Below, one piece after another: positions 34,432-44,035 of a DNA stretch of 64,000 nucleotides. The notes beneath the pieces are model-generated. The model was not told the DNA's origin and did not search any database. It worked only from the letters and a program-made list of their open reading frames with translations. Position 1 is the first letter of the stretch. Each line of letters starts with the position of its first letter. The DNA comes from Abiotrophia defectiva ATCC 49176 (GTDB lineage Bacteria > Bacillota > Bacilli > Lactobacillales > Aerococcaceae). A program made the position numbers and the translations under genes. The stretch spans positions 1,801,501-1,865,500 of the forward strand of contig NZ_CP146287.1 in NCBI RefSeq assembly GCF_037041345.1, read 5' to 3'.

Positions 34432-35291
34432 TAGCGTTTACCCCCTTTGTTTTTAACCCGGGTGAAGAAGAGGTTAATAATCAGAATGAAGACGAAGAGG
34501 ACCACGGCTGTGGCGATTAAGGCTTCCCGGTGCTGGCCGGTTGCGTAGGCCATTTCCATGACAATATTGGTTGTCAGGGTCCGAACCCCTTGGTTGAGTT
34601 CTGTAGGAATACGTGGCTGGTTCCCCGCCACTAGGATAACGGCCATGGTTTCCCCGATAGCCCGGCCAATCCCTAGGATGACCGCCGACAGAATACCATT
34701 TTTAGCTGCTGGCACCACGACGGTTAGGATGGCCCGCTCGTGGGTGGTTCCTAGGCCGATAGCCCCTTGATAATAGGACTTAGGAACATTACGAATGGCT
34801 GATTCCGATAAGCCAATAATAGTCGGCAGGATCATAATGCCTAGCAGGAGCGAGGCTGTCACCATGTTCATGCCCGACCGGCCCATAATCCGGAAGAAAG
34901 GCACGAAGATTTGGAGGGCGAAGAAGCCATAGACAATGGAAGGAATGGCCGCCATCAGATTAATGGCCGACTTGGCATAGCGATAATAGGCTTTTGGACA
35001 GTAGAAAACCATGTAAACGGCCGTTAAGACCCCAATGGGCACCCCAATCAGGATAGCGCCTCCTGTGACAATCAGGGACCCCACAATCATGGGCAGAATG
35101 CCAAATTCAGGCTGACTGGCCGTTGGCCGCCAGTTGGTCCCGGTCAGAAATTCCCAGATTCCCTGCTGCAGAATAAAGGGCAGACCGCCGGAGAAAATAA
35201 AGTAAAAGATCAGGATAATAGATAAGACCGAGATTAATGCCGAAATCAAGAAGACATACTTCATGACGGTCTCACGTACATCACGTTGCAT
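34431..35291 (-). CDS. pstC: Phosphate ABC transporter permease PstC
   Basis: 286 residues, six membrane segments; AINLMAAIPSIVYGFFAL and VVPAAKNGILSAVILGIGRAIGETMAVILVAGN are PstC hallmarks. It is the first gene of the operon; pstS, usually first, has moved to the end. A TATAAT lies at about 35352-35357 with no good -35, which would suit PhoP-dependent activation, although I could not identify clear Pho-box repeats. Confidence 0.97.
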   Translation of the reverse strand: MQRDVRETVMKYVFLISALISVLSIILIFYFIFSGGLPFILQQGIWEFLTGTNWRPTASQPEFGILPMIVGSLIVTGGAILIGVPIGVLTAVYMVFYCPKAYYRYAKSAINLMAAIPSIVYGFFALQIFVPFFRIMGRSGMNMVTASLLLGIMILPTIIGLSESAIRNVPKSYYQGAIGLGTTHERAILTVVVPAAKNGILSAVILGIGRAIGETMAVILVAGNQPRIPTELNQGVRTLTTNIVMEMAYATGQHREALIATAVVLFVFILIINLFFTRVKNKGGKR

Positions 35292-35415
35292 AGTGGTAAC
35301 TCCTATAGTATTAATTCAAATATGCGAGGTCTAGACATGCTAACTCTTCTCCATTATACACAAACTTGCGCTAGCTTGCCTAGCGGGACGAAGCAAGTTG
35401 TGCTTAAGTCAGCAC

Positions 35416-35449
35416 AAGAAAAGGACCGGAAACTACCTTCCGGTCCTTT
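35416..35449 (-). terminator. Terminator of the polysaccharide deacetylase gene
   Basis: AAGGACCGGAA/TTCCGGTCCTT stem, then TTTTC on the minus strand. Confidence 0.86.
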
Positions 35450-35452
35450 GGC

Positions 35453-36901
35453 TTAGTAATAGTAATAACCTAGATCGTTCTGCTGTGGCATGACGAAGTG
35501 ATAGCCCTTCTCCTTGAAGATAGGAATGAGGACATCAATGGCTTCCACCGTTGAGATGTGGGTATCGTGCATGAGGATCACTGACTTAGGTTGCAAGTGG
35601 CTCAAGACCTGCTCGATAATCATGTCCTTGTCGTGGCTCTTCCAGTCTTCGGAATCCACGTTCCAGACAATCGACGTCATAGGTTGTAGGAGGTCTACCA
35701 CCCGCTTACCCCCACTCCCGAATGGTAGGCGATAGAGGGTTGGCGTAACACCCGTCGCTTCTTGAATGGCTTCTTGGGCGTATTGAATTTGCTTCTTAAC
35801 CCCTTCATCTGACTCCTTGGCCATGTCCGGGTGGGTATAGGTGTGGTTGCCGATTTGGTGGCCGGCATCTCGCACCTTACGGGCAATCTCAGGATACTTC
35901 TCGACGAAGCCCCCCATCATGAAGAAGGTAGCCTTCACCTGGTGCTTATCTAAGACTGCCAGTAACTTCTCTGTCACTTCTGGGTTAGGACCATCGTCAA
36001 AAGTTAGACTGATTAGTTTACGGTGGTCAATGGCAGAGCCTGACAAGCCGTCTGCTAGGCTAGCACAAGACCAGAGGGCCTCAATGCTTTCCTTGGATAA
36101 GTTATCGTCAGTGGCATTTTTAGCTACTGCCTTGGCGAAGTCTTTGGCCTTATCCTTGAGTTGGTCGCTCAAGTCCTGAGCATCGGTATGAGCCTCAATC
36201 TTTTGGATATCTTGCTCGATGGCCTGAAGAGTTGCTACGTTAGTGTCCACCGTCGCTTGATCGACGGTCGTCCCCAAGGACAAGTCGCTAATCGCCGCCG
36301 TCACCTTATCTTTCAAGCTAAAGCCTTGATCAGCCTCCGCAATCAGTTCTTGGATGGCTTGCCCTAGGGCATCTTGCTTGCCTACCTTAGTCACCGATTC
36401 ATTGCCAGCCACGGTCTTAACTGTCTCAGCCGTCACACCCTCAGCTAATTTGGCCTTGTGGTTGACTTGGTTACCTTGAATGAGGGCTTGGTCGCTATCA
36501 TAGAGCTGGCCCAAGGCTTGAATGGCTTGGTAACGGGCTTCTGCTGCTTGGTAGTCCTGCATAAGTCGGTAACCAGACCAACCTCCTAAGGCTTGGACCT
36601 TAGACTTGGCCGCCTCTAACTTGCTAGTCGAGATATCTTGAGCCAAGAAGTCTCGTTGCGGACTGAGGTAGAGGTCCTGAATGGCGCTCTCAGCTACTTG
36701 GATGCCCTGGCTTGACCCCCCACGAATAAGAGGGAAAGCCACCCAGGCCAGCACTAGCACTGCGATAGTCCCTGCTAAGAGGGTCAAGCCTGTCCGGGTT
36801 GCCCGTTTTCTCAAGGCCGCTGGGTCACTGGCAGGGCTAGGACTGGTTTCTTCTGAAGGTTTAATTGGATCTTGCTTGCTTACTTGTTCTTGGTCTGACA
36901 T
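35453..36901 (-). CDS. Membrane-anchored polysaccharide deacetylase (PgdA-like)
   Basis: 482 residues. A cytosolic N-terminus rich in Ser/Pro, one membrane segment (about 37-57), a helical extracellular stalk (about 70-270), and a C-terminal NodB deacetylase domain with all five motifs: TFDDGP, NHTYTHPD (metal ligands), RLPFGSGG, DSEDW and ILMHDTH. The arrangement fits PgdA-type enzymes that deacetylate GlcNAc in peptidoglycan and raise lysozyme resistance. Substrate is inferred from the family; other cell wall polysaccharides are possible. Four Tyr close the protein (GYYYY). Confidence 0.92.
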   Translation of the reverse strand: MSDQEQVSKQDPIKPSEETSPSPASDPAALRKRATRTGLTLLAGTIAVLVLAWVAFPLIRGGSSQGIQVAESAIQDLYLSPQRDFLAQDISTSKLEAAKSKVQALGGWSGYRLMQDYQAAEARYQAIQALGQLYDSDQALIQGNQVNHKAKLAEGVTAETVKTVAGNESVTKVGKQDALGQAIQELIAEADQGFSLKDKVTAAISDLSLGTTVDQATVDTNVATLQAIEQDIQKIEAHTDAQDLSDQLKDKAKDFAKAVAKNATDDNLSKESIEALWSCASLADGLSGSAIDHRKLISLTFDDGPNPEVTEKLLAVLDKHQVKATFFMMGGFVEKYPEIARKVRDAGHQIGNHTYTHPDMAKESDEGVKKQIQYAQEAIQEATGVTPTLYRLPFGSGGKRVVDLLQPMTSIVWNVDSEDWKSHDKDMIIEQVLSHLQPKSVILMHDTHISTVEAIDVLIPIFKEKGYHFVMPQQNDLGYYYY

Positions 36902-36939
36902 GTCAAATCCGTCCTCTTCAACAATAATTTTGACTTATT

Positions 36940-38487
36940 TTATACAAATGGTGCAACAATCCGTAAGACAGCATCCCATAGCATACCAGTCAAGGTATTA
37001 CGGGTATCTGCCAGGGTGATTTGGCGAGCTTGGGCTTGAGTGGCCAGGAAGTCCGCCTTGATGGTTGGAATAACTGGATGCTCGTATAACATAGCGCTCA
37101 ACTCAAAGTGCAGATAAAGGGAGCGGTAGTCCAGGTTAATGGTCCCCACACTGGCCAGACGATCGTCCGCCACAAAGGTCTTGGCATGGAGGAAGCCAGG
37201 GCTGAATTCGTAGATCTTAACCCCTGCTTCAATCAAGGGACGATAGTAAGAACGGGTCATGCGGAAGACCATCTTCTTGTCCGGAATCCCCGGTGTCATA
37301 AGACGCACATCCACCCCACGTCTCGCCGCCAAAGTCATAGCCGTCTGCAATTCATAGGAAATAACCAGATATGGCGTATAGATATAGACATAATCCTGGG
37401 CAATATTGAGCATATCACGATAGACATTCTCACCTAGAGGCTCATTATCCAAAGGCGTGTCCCCATATACTTGGACAAAGCCCTGGGAAGGATCGGCTAG
37501 CCTTAACGCCCGCTCCGCTAGGGTGTCATCTTTGAAGGTTTCATAGTTAATATCCTTCTTAGGATAGAAGGCATTCCACATATCTAGGAAGAGCGTGGCC
37601 AAACTCCAGACACCCGGCCCTTCTAGGCGAATCAGGTTGTCCTTCCAATAGCCAAAACGTTCGATTTCATTAATATATTCATCGGCTAGGTTCATGCCAC
37701 CTGTAAAGCCCACCTTGCCGTCGACGACCACAATCTTACGGTGGTCGCGGTTGTTAACGGCTAGCGAAATCACCGGCGTAAAGGGATTAAACTGCAGGCA
37801 CTTAATACCGATGGCCTCCATTTGCGCGACAAAGTCACTAGGCAGGGTGGTCAAACAACCAAAATCATCATAAATCACCCGAACCTCCACTCCTTGGTCA
37901 GCCTTTTGCGCTAAGACTTCGAAGACCTGATCCATGAAGAGGCCTGGATTCATAATGAAAAATTCAAGCAATATATAGCGTTCCGCCGACCGCAAAGCCT
38001 CCAAAAGAGGCTCCAAGGCCAACTCACCCGCGGCATAATAATCCACCTGGGTATCACCGTAGACCGGCAAATTAGAGGTCTGTTCAATATAATAGCTGAG
38101 GCTAGCCAGCCGGGAATCCTGCTCTAACAAGTGCGGATATGCCCCTGACACAGCTTGGCCGTAATCTTTGGCCACCTGGTTGGCTACCTGGGCTGCCATG
38201 CGTCGGCTAGGCCGCTTGTTACCGAAGAGGGCATAGAAAAGCCCACCGAAGATAGGCAAGAGACCCATTAAGATAATCCAGCTCATACGATAGGCCGGGT
38301 TCTCGTTCTTACGAATCAGGTATAAGGTCATAATAACGGTAAAGACCCGTAGCAGGGCGTCCAGTACCAAGGAGTAATCGATGATGTTGAGAAAGACCGT
38401 GGCAAACCAGACTAACTGAATCAGAATCAGAAGGGTCGTTACCAGGGCCCGCCCAGTAGTAAAACGACCGCGGAGTTTTTTAATCAC
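36940..38487 (-). CDS. cls: Cardiolipin synthase
   Basis: 515 residues. Two N-terminal membrane segments (about 10-60) and two phospholipase D domains with HKD motifs in NRDHRKIVVVDGKVGFTGG and FLHAKTFVADDRLASVGTINLD. It joins two phosphatidylglycerol molecules into cardiolipin. The GTG at 38487 is chosen because GAGGGGG precedes it and it overlaps the acetyltransferase stop by 8 bases; an ATG 30 bases earlier would overlap by 38 and has no site. Confidence 0.95.
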   Translation of the reverse strand: MIKKLRGRFTTGRALVTTLLILIQLVWFATVFLNIIDYSLVLDALLRVFTVIMTLYLIRKNENPAYRMSWIILMGLLPIFGGLFYALFGNKRPSRRMAAQVANQVAKDYGQAVSGAYPHLLEQDSRLASLSYYIEQTSNLPVYGDTQVDYYAAGELALEPLLEALRSAERYILLEFFIMNPGLFMDQVFEVLAQKADQGVEVRVIYDDFGCLTTLPSDFVAQMEAIGIKCLQFNPFTPVISLAVNNRDHRKIVVVDGKVGFTGGMNLADEYINEIERFGYWKDNLIRLEGPGVWSLATLFLDMWNAFYPKKDINYETFKDDTLAERALRLADPSQGFVQVYGDTPLDNEPLGENVYRDMLNIAQDYVYIYTPYLVISYELQTAMTLAARRGVDVRLMTPGIPDKKMVFRMTRSYYRPLIEAGVKIYEFSPGFLHAKTFVADDRLASVGTINLDYRSLYLHFELSAMLYEHPVIPTIKADFLATQAQARQITLADTRNTLTGMLWDAVLRIVAPFV

Positions 38488-39112
38488 GGTCCCCCTCCTC
38501 TGCTGCCTTGCTAGCAAAGTAGTCAGCCTCGACCGCCTCCCAATGCAGGCGCTCCTCCTGACCTAAGGTTCGAATAATACGGGCTGGGTTGCCTGCTGCT
38601 AGCACATCAGCCGGTAGGTCCTTGGTAACGATCGAACCTGAAGCCACGACCGTGCGAGGCCCAATCGTCACGCCAGGATTGACCACCACATTGCCACCTA
38701 GCCAGCACTCATCGCCAATGGTGATGGGCTTAGCCAGTTCAATCACGCGGTTGCGAACCCCAGCATCCAAGGGATGAGTCGCCGTATAGAGACTGACCCG
38801 AGGCCCAAACATGACATTGCGGCCAATAGTAATCGGCGCCACGTCCAACATAATACAATCAAAGTTGGCATAGAAATACTCGCCCACCGAGATATTGCAA
38901 CCATAGTCCACATAGAAGGGAGACTCAATATGACAACGCTGGCCAATTGCCGCGAAGGTATCTTTGAGAATCTGATAACGAGCTTCCTTTTCCGTCCGCG
39001 ACAAGGCGTTATAGCGTTCCATTGCCAACCGCCCCTTGAGGCCCAATTGACGCAACTCCATGTCTGATGGATCATAAGCTTGCCCAGAAATCATTCGTTC
39101 ATATTCGCGCAT
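38480..39112 (-). CDS. maa: Sugar O-acetyltransferase, maltose/galactoside type
   Basis: 210 residues. N-terminal MAC domain with REYERMISGQAYDPSDMEL, then left-handed beta-helix hexapeptides with the catalytic His in ATHPLDAGVRN and the acetyl-CoA loop DECWLGGNVVVNPGVTIG. Family members acetylate maltose, galactosides or glucose; the true substrate is not clear. It reads into cls with a short overlap. GAAGGGGG precedes the ATG. Confidence 0.93.
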   Translation of the reverse strand: MREYERMISGQAYDPSDMELRQLGLKGRLAMERYNALSRTEKEARYQILKDTFAAIGQRCHIESPFYVDYGCNISVGEYFYANFDCIMLDVAPITIGRNVMFGPRVSLYTATHPLDAGVRNRVIELAKPITIGDECWLGGNVVVNPGVTIGPRTVVASGSIVTKDLPADVLAAGNPARIIRTLGQEERLHWEAVEADYFASKAAEEGDRD

Positions 39113-39184
39113 AGTAGTATCCCCCTTCTTAAGCTACTCCCTTCTATTATACCCGATGACGCCCCTTTGAAACAACTCTAAATA

Positions 39185-39263
39185 CCAAAAATGTGCGCTT
39201 AAATGCACACTTTTGGCCTCCTCTCGCCATAGAAAAAAGGGCTGGAAATTACCTTCCAACCCT
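39185..39263 (-). terminator. Two hairpins after transketolase
   Basis: AGGGTTGGAA/TTCCAGCCCT stem with six T (39237-39263) is a terminator. A second inverted repeat CCAAAA.GTGTGC/GCACA.TTTTTGG lies beyond at 39185-39216. Confidence 0.75.
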
Positions 39264-39278
39264 GCTTGATTCTTTAGC

Positions 39279-41285
39279 TTATTTACCGAAAGCTTCTAAG
39301 TAACGTGCCACCACGTTGTCTACTGTGAAGCCGAATTGAGCCATAACTTGGTCAGCTGGACCTGATGCCCCGAAGCCATCAATCCCCACCGTGACGCCGT
39401 CTAAGCCGACATATTTTTGCCAACCGAAGGTTGAAGCCATTTCAAGAGACAGACGGTTGCGAACAGCATTTGGCAAAACAGATTCCTTGTAAGCCGCATC
39501 TTGCTCGTCGAAGCGGTTGAAGGCTGGGAAGGATACAACGGATACATCCACGCCGTGCTCTTCACGTAATTTAGCTTGAGCTGCGACCGCTAAGGCTACT
39601 TCAGAACCAGAAGCCAGGAGTAAACCAGCAGGCACTTGACCTTGAGCTGGAGATACCACGTAAGCCCCTTTACGTACGCCTTCTTCTGCCAAGGACTGGC
39701 TATTAGCCAAGACTGGCAGGTTTTGACGAGTTAAGACTAACATACTTGGACGAGTTTGTTCTTCTAACGCAACCTTCCAAGCAACATAAGTCTCGTTAAC
39801 GTCTGCTGGACGGAAGACGTTGAGGTTAGGTAAGGCACGGAAAGCAGCCAATTGTTCAATTGGTTCGTGGGTTGGGCCGTCTTCCCCAACTGCGATTGAG
39901 TCATGTGTCATGACATAGATCACTGGCAATTGAGATAAAGCAGCCAAACGTACAGCAGCCTTGAGGTAGTCAGTGAAGACGAAGAAGGTCCCACCGTAAA
40001 TCTTAGACCCACCATGGAGAGCTACCCCGTTCATGGCAGCCGCCATGCCGAATTCACGTACCCCAAACCAGATGTTGCGGCCTGCGTAGTTGTCAGGCAT
40101 GAAGTCTTGCTCTTGGCTGTTCATAGTCTTGTTAGAACCAGATAAGTCGGCAGAGCCGCCCCATAGGAAAGGCACGCCTTGGCCTAAGGCTTGAATGGCC
40201 TTGAAGCTTGAGTTACGGCTTGCGTCAGCCGCTGTTTCTGGACCAACTAGTTTCAGGCCCGCATCATAGCCTTCAGGCAATTTACCTTGGAAGGCAGCAA
40301 CTAAGGCAGCAGCCTTTTCAGGGTGAGCAGCCTTGTAAGCTTCGAATAACTGGTTCCAAGCCTCATTGGCTTTGGCACCACGCGCTTGAACTTTCTCAGC
40401 GAAGAGTTGAGCGGCTTCTTCTGGCACAGTGAAGGCAGGGTAGTTCCAGCCGTATTTTGCCTTGGTTGCGGTCCAATCTTCTGCACCTAAAGGTGCCCCG
40501 TGAACCTTAGCCGTCCCTTGGTTCTTAGAACCAAAGCCGATCACGGTCTTGATTTCGATAATAGTTGGTTGGCTAGTGTGAGCCTTAGCTGCTTCAATGG
40601 CAGCGGAAATAGCATTCAAGTCGTTACCGTCTTCCACGCGGAGATAGTGCCAGCCTTGTGCTTCAAAACGGTCTTTGACATTTTCAACGAAGGCTTGAGA
40701 TAAGTCCCCATCCAAGGAAATATCGTTAGAATCGTAGAGCACTACTAATTTACCTAATTGGAGCTTACCGGCTAAGGAGCAGGCTTCATAGGCTACCCCT
40801 TCCATTAAGTCCCCGTCACCGCAAAGGGCATAGGTGTAGTGGTCAATCACTGGGAAGTCAGGCGTGTTGTAAGTCGCGCCTAAGTGGGCTTCAGCCATTG
40901 CCATGCCGACAGCTGTCGCAATCCCTTGACCTAAAGGACCAGAAGTTGCTTCCACCCCGTGAGTATGACCCACTTCTGGGTGGCCAGGGGTCTTGCTACC
41001 TAGTTGGCGGAAGTTCTTCAAGTCATCAATGCTTACATCAAAGCCAGCGGTATGCAACAGGCTGTATAGTAAGGCTGAACCGTGGCCTGCACTGAGGATA
41101 AAACGGTCGCGGTTGAGCCAGTCAGAATCCTTAGCGTTAACATTCAAGTGGCCTGCCCACAAGGCATAAGCCATCGGTGCCGCCCCCATTGGTAAACCTG
41201 GGTGACCTGAATTAGCAGCCTCAATTTGGTCTACACTCAGGGTCCGTAAGGTATTGACGGCGAGTAAGTCTTTTTCATTAAACAT
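39279..41285 (-). CDS. tkt: Transketolase
   Basis: 668 residues. The thiamine diphosphate-dependent enzyme of the pentose phosphate pathway. [26 protein letters not shown], the cofactor motif [13 protein letters not shown] with [28 protein letters not shown], the substrate region DLSGSNKT and [17 protein letters not shown] are all standard. The ATG at 41285 is 8 bases from GGAG; an ATG six bases earlier is too near the site. It supplies ribose 5-phosphate for prs. Monocistronic. Confidence 0.97.
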   Translation of the reverse strand: MFNEKDLLAVNTLRTLSVDQIEAANSGHPGLPMGAAPMAYALWAGHLNVNAKDSDWLNRDRFILSAGHGSALLYSLLHTAGFDVSIDDLKNFRQLGSKTPGHPEVGHTHGVEATSGPLGQGIATAVGMAMAEAHLGATYNTPDFPVIDHYTYALCGDGDLMEGVAYEACSLAGKLQLGKLVVLYDSNDISLDGDLSQAFVENVKDRFEAQGWHYLRVEDGNDLNAISAAIEAAKAHTSQPTIIEIKTVIGFGSKNQGTAKVHGAPLGAEDWTATKAKYGWNYPAFTVPEEAAQLFAEKVQARGAKANEAWNQLFEAYKAAHPEKAAALVAAFQGKLPEGYDAGLKLVGPETAADASRNSSFKAIQALGQGVPFLWGGSADLSGSNKTMNSQEQDFMPDNYAGRNIWFGVREFGMAAAMNGVALHGGSKIYGGTFFVFTDYLKAAVRLAALSQLPVIYVMTHDSIAVGEDGPTHEPIEQLAAFRALPNLNVFRPADVNETYVAWKVALEEQTRPSMLVLTRQNLPVLANSQSLAEEGVRKGAYVVSPAQGQVPAGLLLASGSEVALAVAAQAKLREEHGVDVSVVSFPAFNRFDEQDAAYKESVLPNAVRNRLSLEMASTFGWQKYVGLDGVTVGIDGFGASGPADQVMAQFGFTVDNVVARYLEAFGK

Positions 41286-41374
41286 GCGCATATCTCCTTT
41301 GCTTTGTTGCTTGCCTTTATTGTAACACGAATCGGTCGAAAATCGAACAAATTAAATGTTCGAATGCTCAAAAA

Positions 41375-41986
41375 TCAATCGATTAACACCTGCCAACGCT
41401 CACCCGCCTGATAAGCCTCGTGGCAGAGCGCGATTTGTTGGTAGGAGCTTTTGGCTTCAAAGAGTTCCGGCAAGTCATCCGGAGCGAAAAATTCTGCTGC
41501 CAGGGTCTCGACATTGGCCTGGAAGTTTTGGGACTGATAGTCACACTCGATGAAGCACTTGAGAATAGTGAAGGGATTATGACCTGGATTATGCAGATTA
41601 CGGTCTTGTATCATAACCAGACGCTTAGCCTGACCGACGACACCCGCTTCCTCCCACAGTTCCTTGAGGGCATTGGAAGTCAAGGTCTCCGTCACATCCA
41701 TCCAGCCACCTGGCAGGGCCCAGCGCCCATCGGCTTCCTGAACTAGCAGAATCTTTTCGTCTCGCCAGACCACCGCTCGGGTATCGACCTTAGGCGTCTG
41801 ATAGCCATATTCGCCATCAAAGCCTAGGTCCAGCTGCTCCCGGGTCAAATTAGACCTTTGGGCAATCAGTTGCTTGGCGATGACTTGAATCCGCTCATAG
41901 CGCTCGGTGTCGAAGACATCCTTAGAATAGAAGACACCTGCCAGGCCAATGGCAATGAGTTCCTTTAACAAGACCAGTTCATCCAT
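41375..41986 (-). CDS. Nudix hydrolase with N-terminal Nudix_N domain
   Basis: 203 residues. The N-terminal helical domain (DELVLLKELIAIGLAGVFYSKDVFDTERYERI) is the NUDIX_N type found in Firmicutes ADP-ribose/nucleotide-sugar hydrolases. The Nudix box (about 105-127) is GWMDVTETLTSNALKELWEE followed by AGV; Lys replaces the usual Arg of REUXEE. The ATG at 41986 is preceded by AGGAGGAG. A terminator just upstream separates it from the small cysteine gene, so expression may need readthrough or a promoter in the 60-base gap. Confidence 0.9.
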   Translation of the reverse strand: MDELVLLKELIAIGLAGVFYSKDVFDTERYERIQVIAKQLIAQRSNLTREQLDLGFDGEYGYQTPKVDTRAVVWRDEKILLVQEADGRWALPGGWMDVTETLTSNALKELWEEAGVVGQAKRLVMIQDRNLHNPGHNPFTILKCFIECDYQSQNFQANVETLAAEFFAPDDLPELFEAKSSYQQIALCHEAYQAGERWQVLID

Positions 41987-42007
41987 ACACCTTCTCCTCC
42001 TCTCTAC

Positions 42008-42032
42008 GAAAAAAGAGGCCCCAAGGGCCTCA
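42008..42032 (-). terminator. Terminator after the small cysteine peptide gene
   Basis: GAGGCCC/GGGCCTC stem with a TTG loop and TTTTTT on the minus strand. Confidence 0.85.
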
Positions 42033-42045
42033 GGGTCTTGCAAGA

Positions 42046-42222
42046 TTAGAATGAACCTTCGTCTTGCAAACCCCGAAGAAGTTCTTGGAAGGCTTCTTCA
42101 GAATCAACTACGTGGAAGGAGGTGCTGCAGCACCCTACACCACAATGACCATCCGCATGGTCTTGTGCGGCCAATTCTTCGTCTTCGATGTTTTCGATTT
42201 CTAATGGATTATCTTTTACCAT
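42046..42222 (-). CDS. 58-residue acidic peptide with a Cys/His cluster (unknown)
   Basis: The reading frame opens with ATG after a CGGAGGCGG site and closes at a stop followed by a terminator, so it is a complete small gene. It begins MVKDNPLEIENIEDEELAAQ, has the central cluster HADGHCGVGCCSTSFHV, then an acidic helix. Three Cys and three His within 17 residues suggest metal binding or, less likely, a ribosomally made modified peptide: leader-like acidic N-terminus, but no modification enzyme is nearby. Family not recognised. Confidence 0.75.
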   Translation of the reverse strand: MVKDNPLEIENIEDEELAAQDHADGHCGVGCCSTSFHVVDSEEAFQELLRGLQDEGSF

Positions 42223-42317
42223 AATACCGCCTCCGGTTGCTTTTGATAACGCTATTATACCAAATTTATCAGGCCTTGTATAGAGACACGCTTAATCCAA
42301 ACTAGCCAGTCCCCATC

Positions 42318-42349
42318 AAAAAGGGACAGGAAGTCATCTTCCTGCCCCA
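42318..42349 (-). terminator. Terminator of trmB
   Basis: GGGGCAGGAAG/CTTCCTGTCCC stem with TTTTTG on the minus strand. Confidence 0.82.
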
Positions 42350-42354
42350 AGGGC

Positions 42355-42996
42355 TTATTTTCTAAACTTTGCTTCCATACGATAAATACGATGACCGCGT
42401 GAAGAGAATTTCTCCTCATATTCGGTCATGACATTATCAGGGAAGTCTGACTGGTGCAAGTCTAACCAGACCTGTTTGAAGTAGAGGCCATACTGGGACA
42501 TGCTAGCCAAGGAATACTCGAAAAGGCCTTGGTTGTCGGTTTTGAAGTGAATCTCCCCTTCTGGCACCAAAATCTCTTGGTATTGAGCCAGAAAATCAGG
42601 CGAGGTCAGACGACGCTTGGCATGTTTTTTCTTAGGCCAAGGATCGCTGAAGTTGAGGTAGACCAAGGATACTTCGCCCAGCGCGAAGTACTGGTTGAGG
42701 TTGCGGCCATCAGCGTGAAGAATCTGCAAGTTAGGTAAGTCTTCCCGGATTTGATGTTCCAAGACCGTCACGATGACACTGGTTTGAATTTCAATACTGA
42801 TGTAGTTAATTTCAGGATGGCGCTTAGCCATTTCGACGATAAAGCGTCCCTTACCAGAACCGACTTCGATATGAATAGGCTGTTCCTTGGCGAAACGGGT
42901 CTGCCACCGGCCACGGAGTGTCTCCGCTTGCTGAGGCACATACTGAGGATGGACATCCAGCTTTTCCTGGGCCCAAGGTTTATGACGTAATCTCAT
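42355..42996 (-). CDS. trmB: tRNA (guanine-N7-)-methyltransferase
   Basis: 213 residues. SAM-binding motif IEVGSGKGRFIVEMAKRHPE, the TrmB motif NFSDPWPKKKHAKRRLTSP, and FKTDNQGLFEYSL identify the enzyme that makes m7G46 in tRNA. It begins 4 bases past the end of the kinase-like gene; this pairing (ytmP-trmB) is common in Firmicutes. Confidence 0.97.
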   Translation of the reverse strand: MRLRHKPWAQEKLDVHPQYVPQQAETLRGRWQTRFAKEQPIHIEVGSGKGRFIVEMAKRHPEINYISIEIQTSVIVTVLEHQIREDLPNLQILHADGRNLNQYFALGEVSLVYLNFSDPWPKKKHAKRRLTSPDFLAQYQEILVPEGEIHFKTDNQGLFEYSLASMSQYGLYFKQVWLDLHQSDFPDNVMTEYEEKFSSRGHRIYRMEAKFRK

Positions 42997-42999
42997 AAC

Positions 43000-43830
43000 T
43001 TAGAAAAACTCCTTTGGTTGATGGGCGAGACGCCGCTTATCAGCTTGCGCCCCTTGGTAGATAGACTTCAAGAGTAGCACCAACTCGTTCATACGGTCGA
43101 AGCGGTTCTCCTGGTAATAGTGTTTAATAATGAGTAGACAGTTAATCTGGCTATACCACTGGACCCGTTTGTAAGTAGTGGCATCGAAGCGCAGGCCATA
43201 GGTCTTCAGCCATTGGGTCCAGTCGCTTGGCCGGTAATACTCACAAAGTAAACGGCTGAGGTCACTAAGCGGATCAGCAATGCGAACATTCTCCCAGTCT
43301 ACTAGATAGAGCTGGCCATCTTCCGCCTCCAAGAAATTAAGGTGATGCAAATCCCCATGGCAGACACAGTAGTTAACATTATAGAAGTCGTCATCCAAGG
43401 CATCTTCCAGAGAATGAATGACTTCATTGAAAAAATGATGTTGGCAAAGCGCTGCTGGCAGGTCTTTGAGATAGAGGGCAATAAAGTCCAAGGGATAGAA
43501 GAGTTGGTCTTCACTGCGTTTAAGCATCATGAGTAGGTAGTCGGATTGATGAATGGAACGGATTAATTGAATAACCTTTTCTTGGCCCATGTCTTCTCGA
43601 CTAAGGAGTCGGCCATCCTTCCATTCTTGGGCCACTAGGAGATCTCCTGAATAGGTTCGCTGGGTCCACATAAGTTTAGGGGTAATCCCTTGTGCTGACA
43701 AGGCCGCCAAGAAAGGTGAGGAGTTGCGTTTGAAGAAGACGCGTTCGTTATTCTTAACACCCATATAGGCGTCGCCACTAGCGCCCCCGATGGGGGTCAT
43801 TTGCCAGTCCTGTTCTTGTCCACCGCGCAT
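43000..43830 (-). CDS. Aminoglycoside phosphotransferase/choline kinase-fold protein (YtmP-like)
   Basis: 276 residues. The phosphotransferase core is visible: catalytic CVCHGDLHHLNFL and metal-binding YLVDWENVRIADPLSDLS; a lysine-containing N-lobe VFFKRNSSPFLAAL precedes. The family includes choline/ethanolamine kinases and YtmP, whose substrate I do not know. Adjacent to trmB as in other Firmicutes, so a tRNA or housekeeping link is likelier than drug resistance (inference). Confidence 0.88.
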   Translation of the reverse strand: MRGGQEQDWQMTPIGGASGDAYMGVKNNERVFFKRNSSPFLAALSAQGITPKLMWTQRTYSGDLLVAQEWKDGRLLSREDMGQEKVIQLIRSIHQSDYLLMMLKRSEDQLFYPLDFIALYLKDLPAALCQHHFFNEVIHSLEDALDDDFYNVNYCVCHGDLHHLNFLEAEDGQLYLVDWENVRIADPLSDLSRLLCEYYRPSDWTQWLKTYGLRFDATTYKRVQWYSQINCLLIIKHYYQENRFDRMNELVLLLKSIYQGAQADKRRLAHQPKEFF

Positions 43831-44035
43831 CTGGGCGCCTCCTCTCTCATAAGCATACAGTCCATTTTACCATGGAATGGACCCAGGTAAAACACTTTTC
43901 CACTAAATAGTTGATGTAAGCGATTCCTGTCTAGAGTTCAATCACTAAGCTTACACTCAAATTTCAGTCCTAAGGCCGATGGCAGCCACCAGCTCCTATG
44001 TTAGACTAGAATCGATTAAGAAAGGAGTGATTCCT

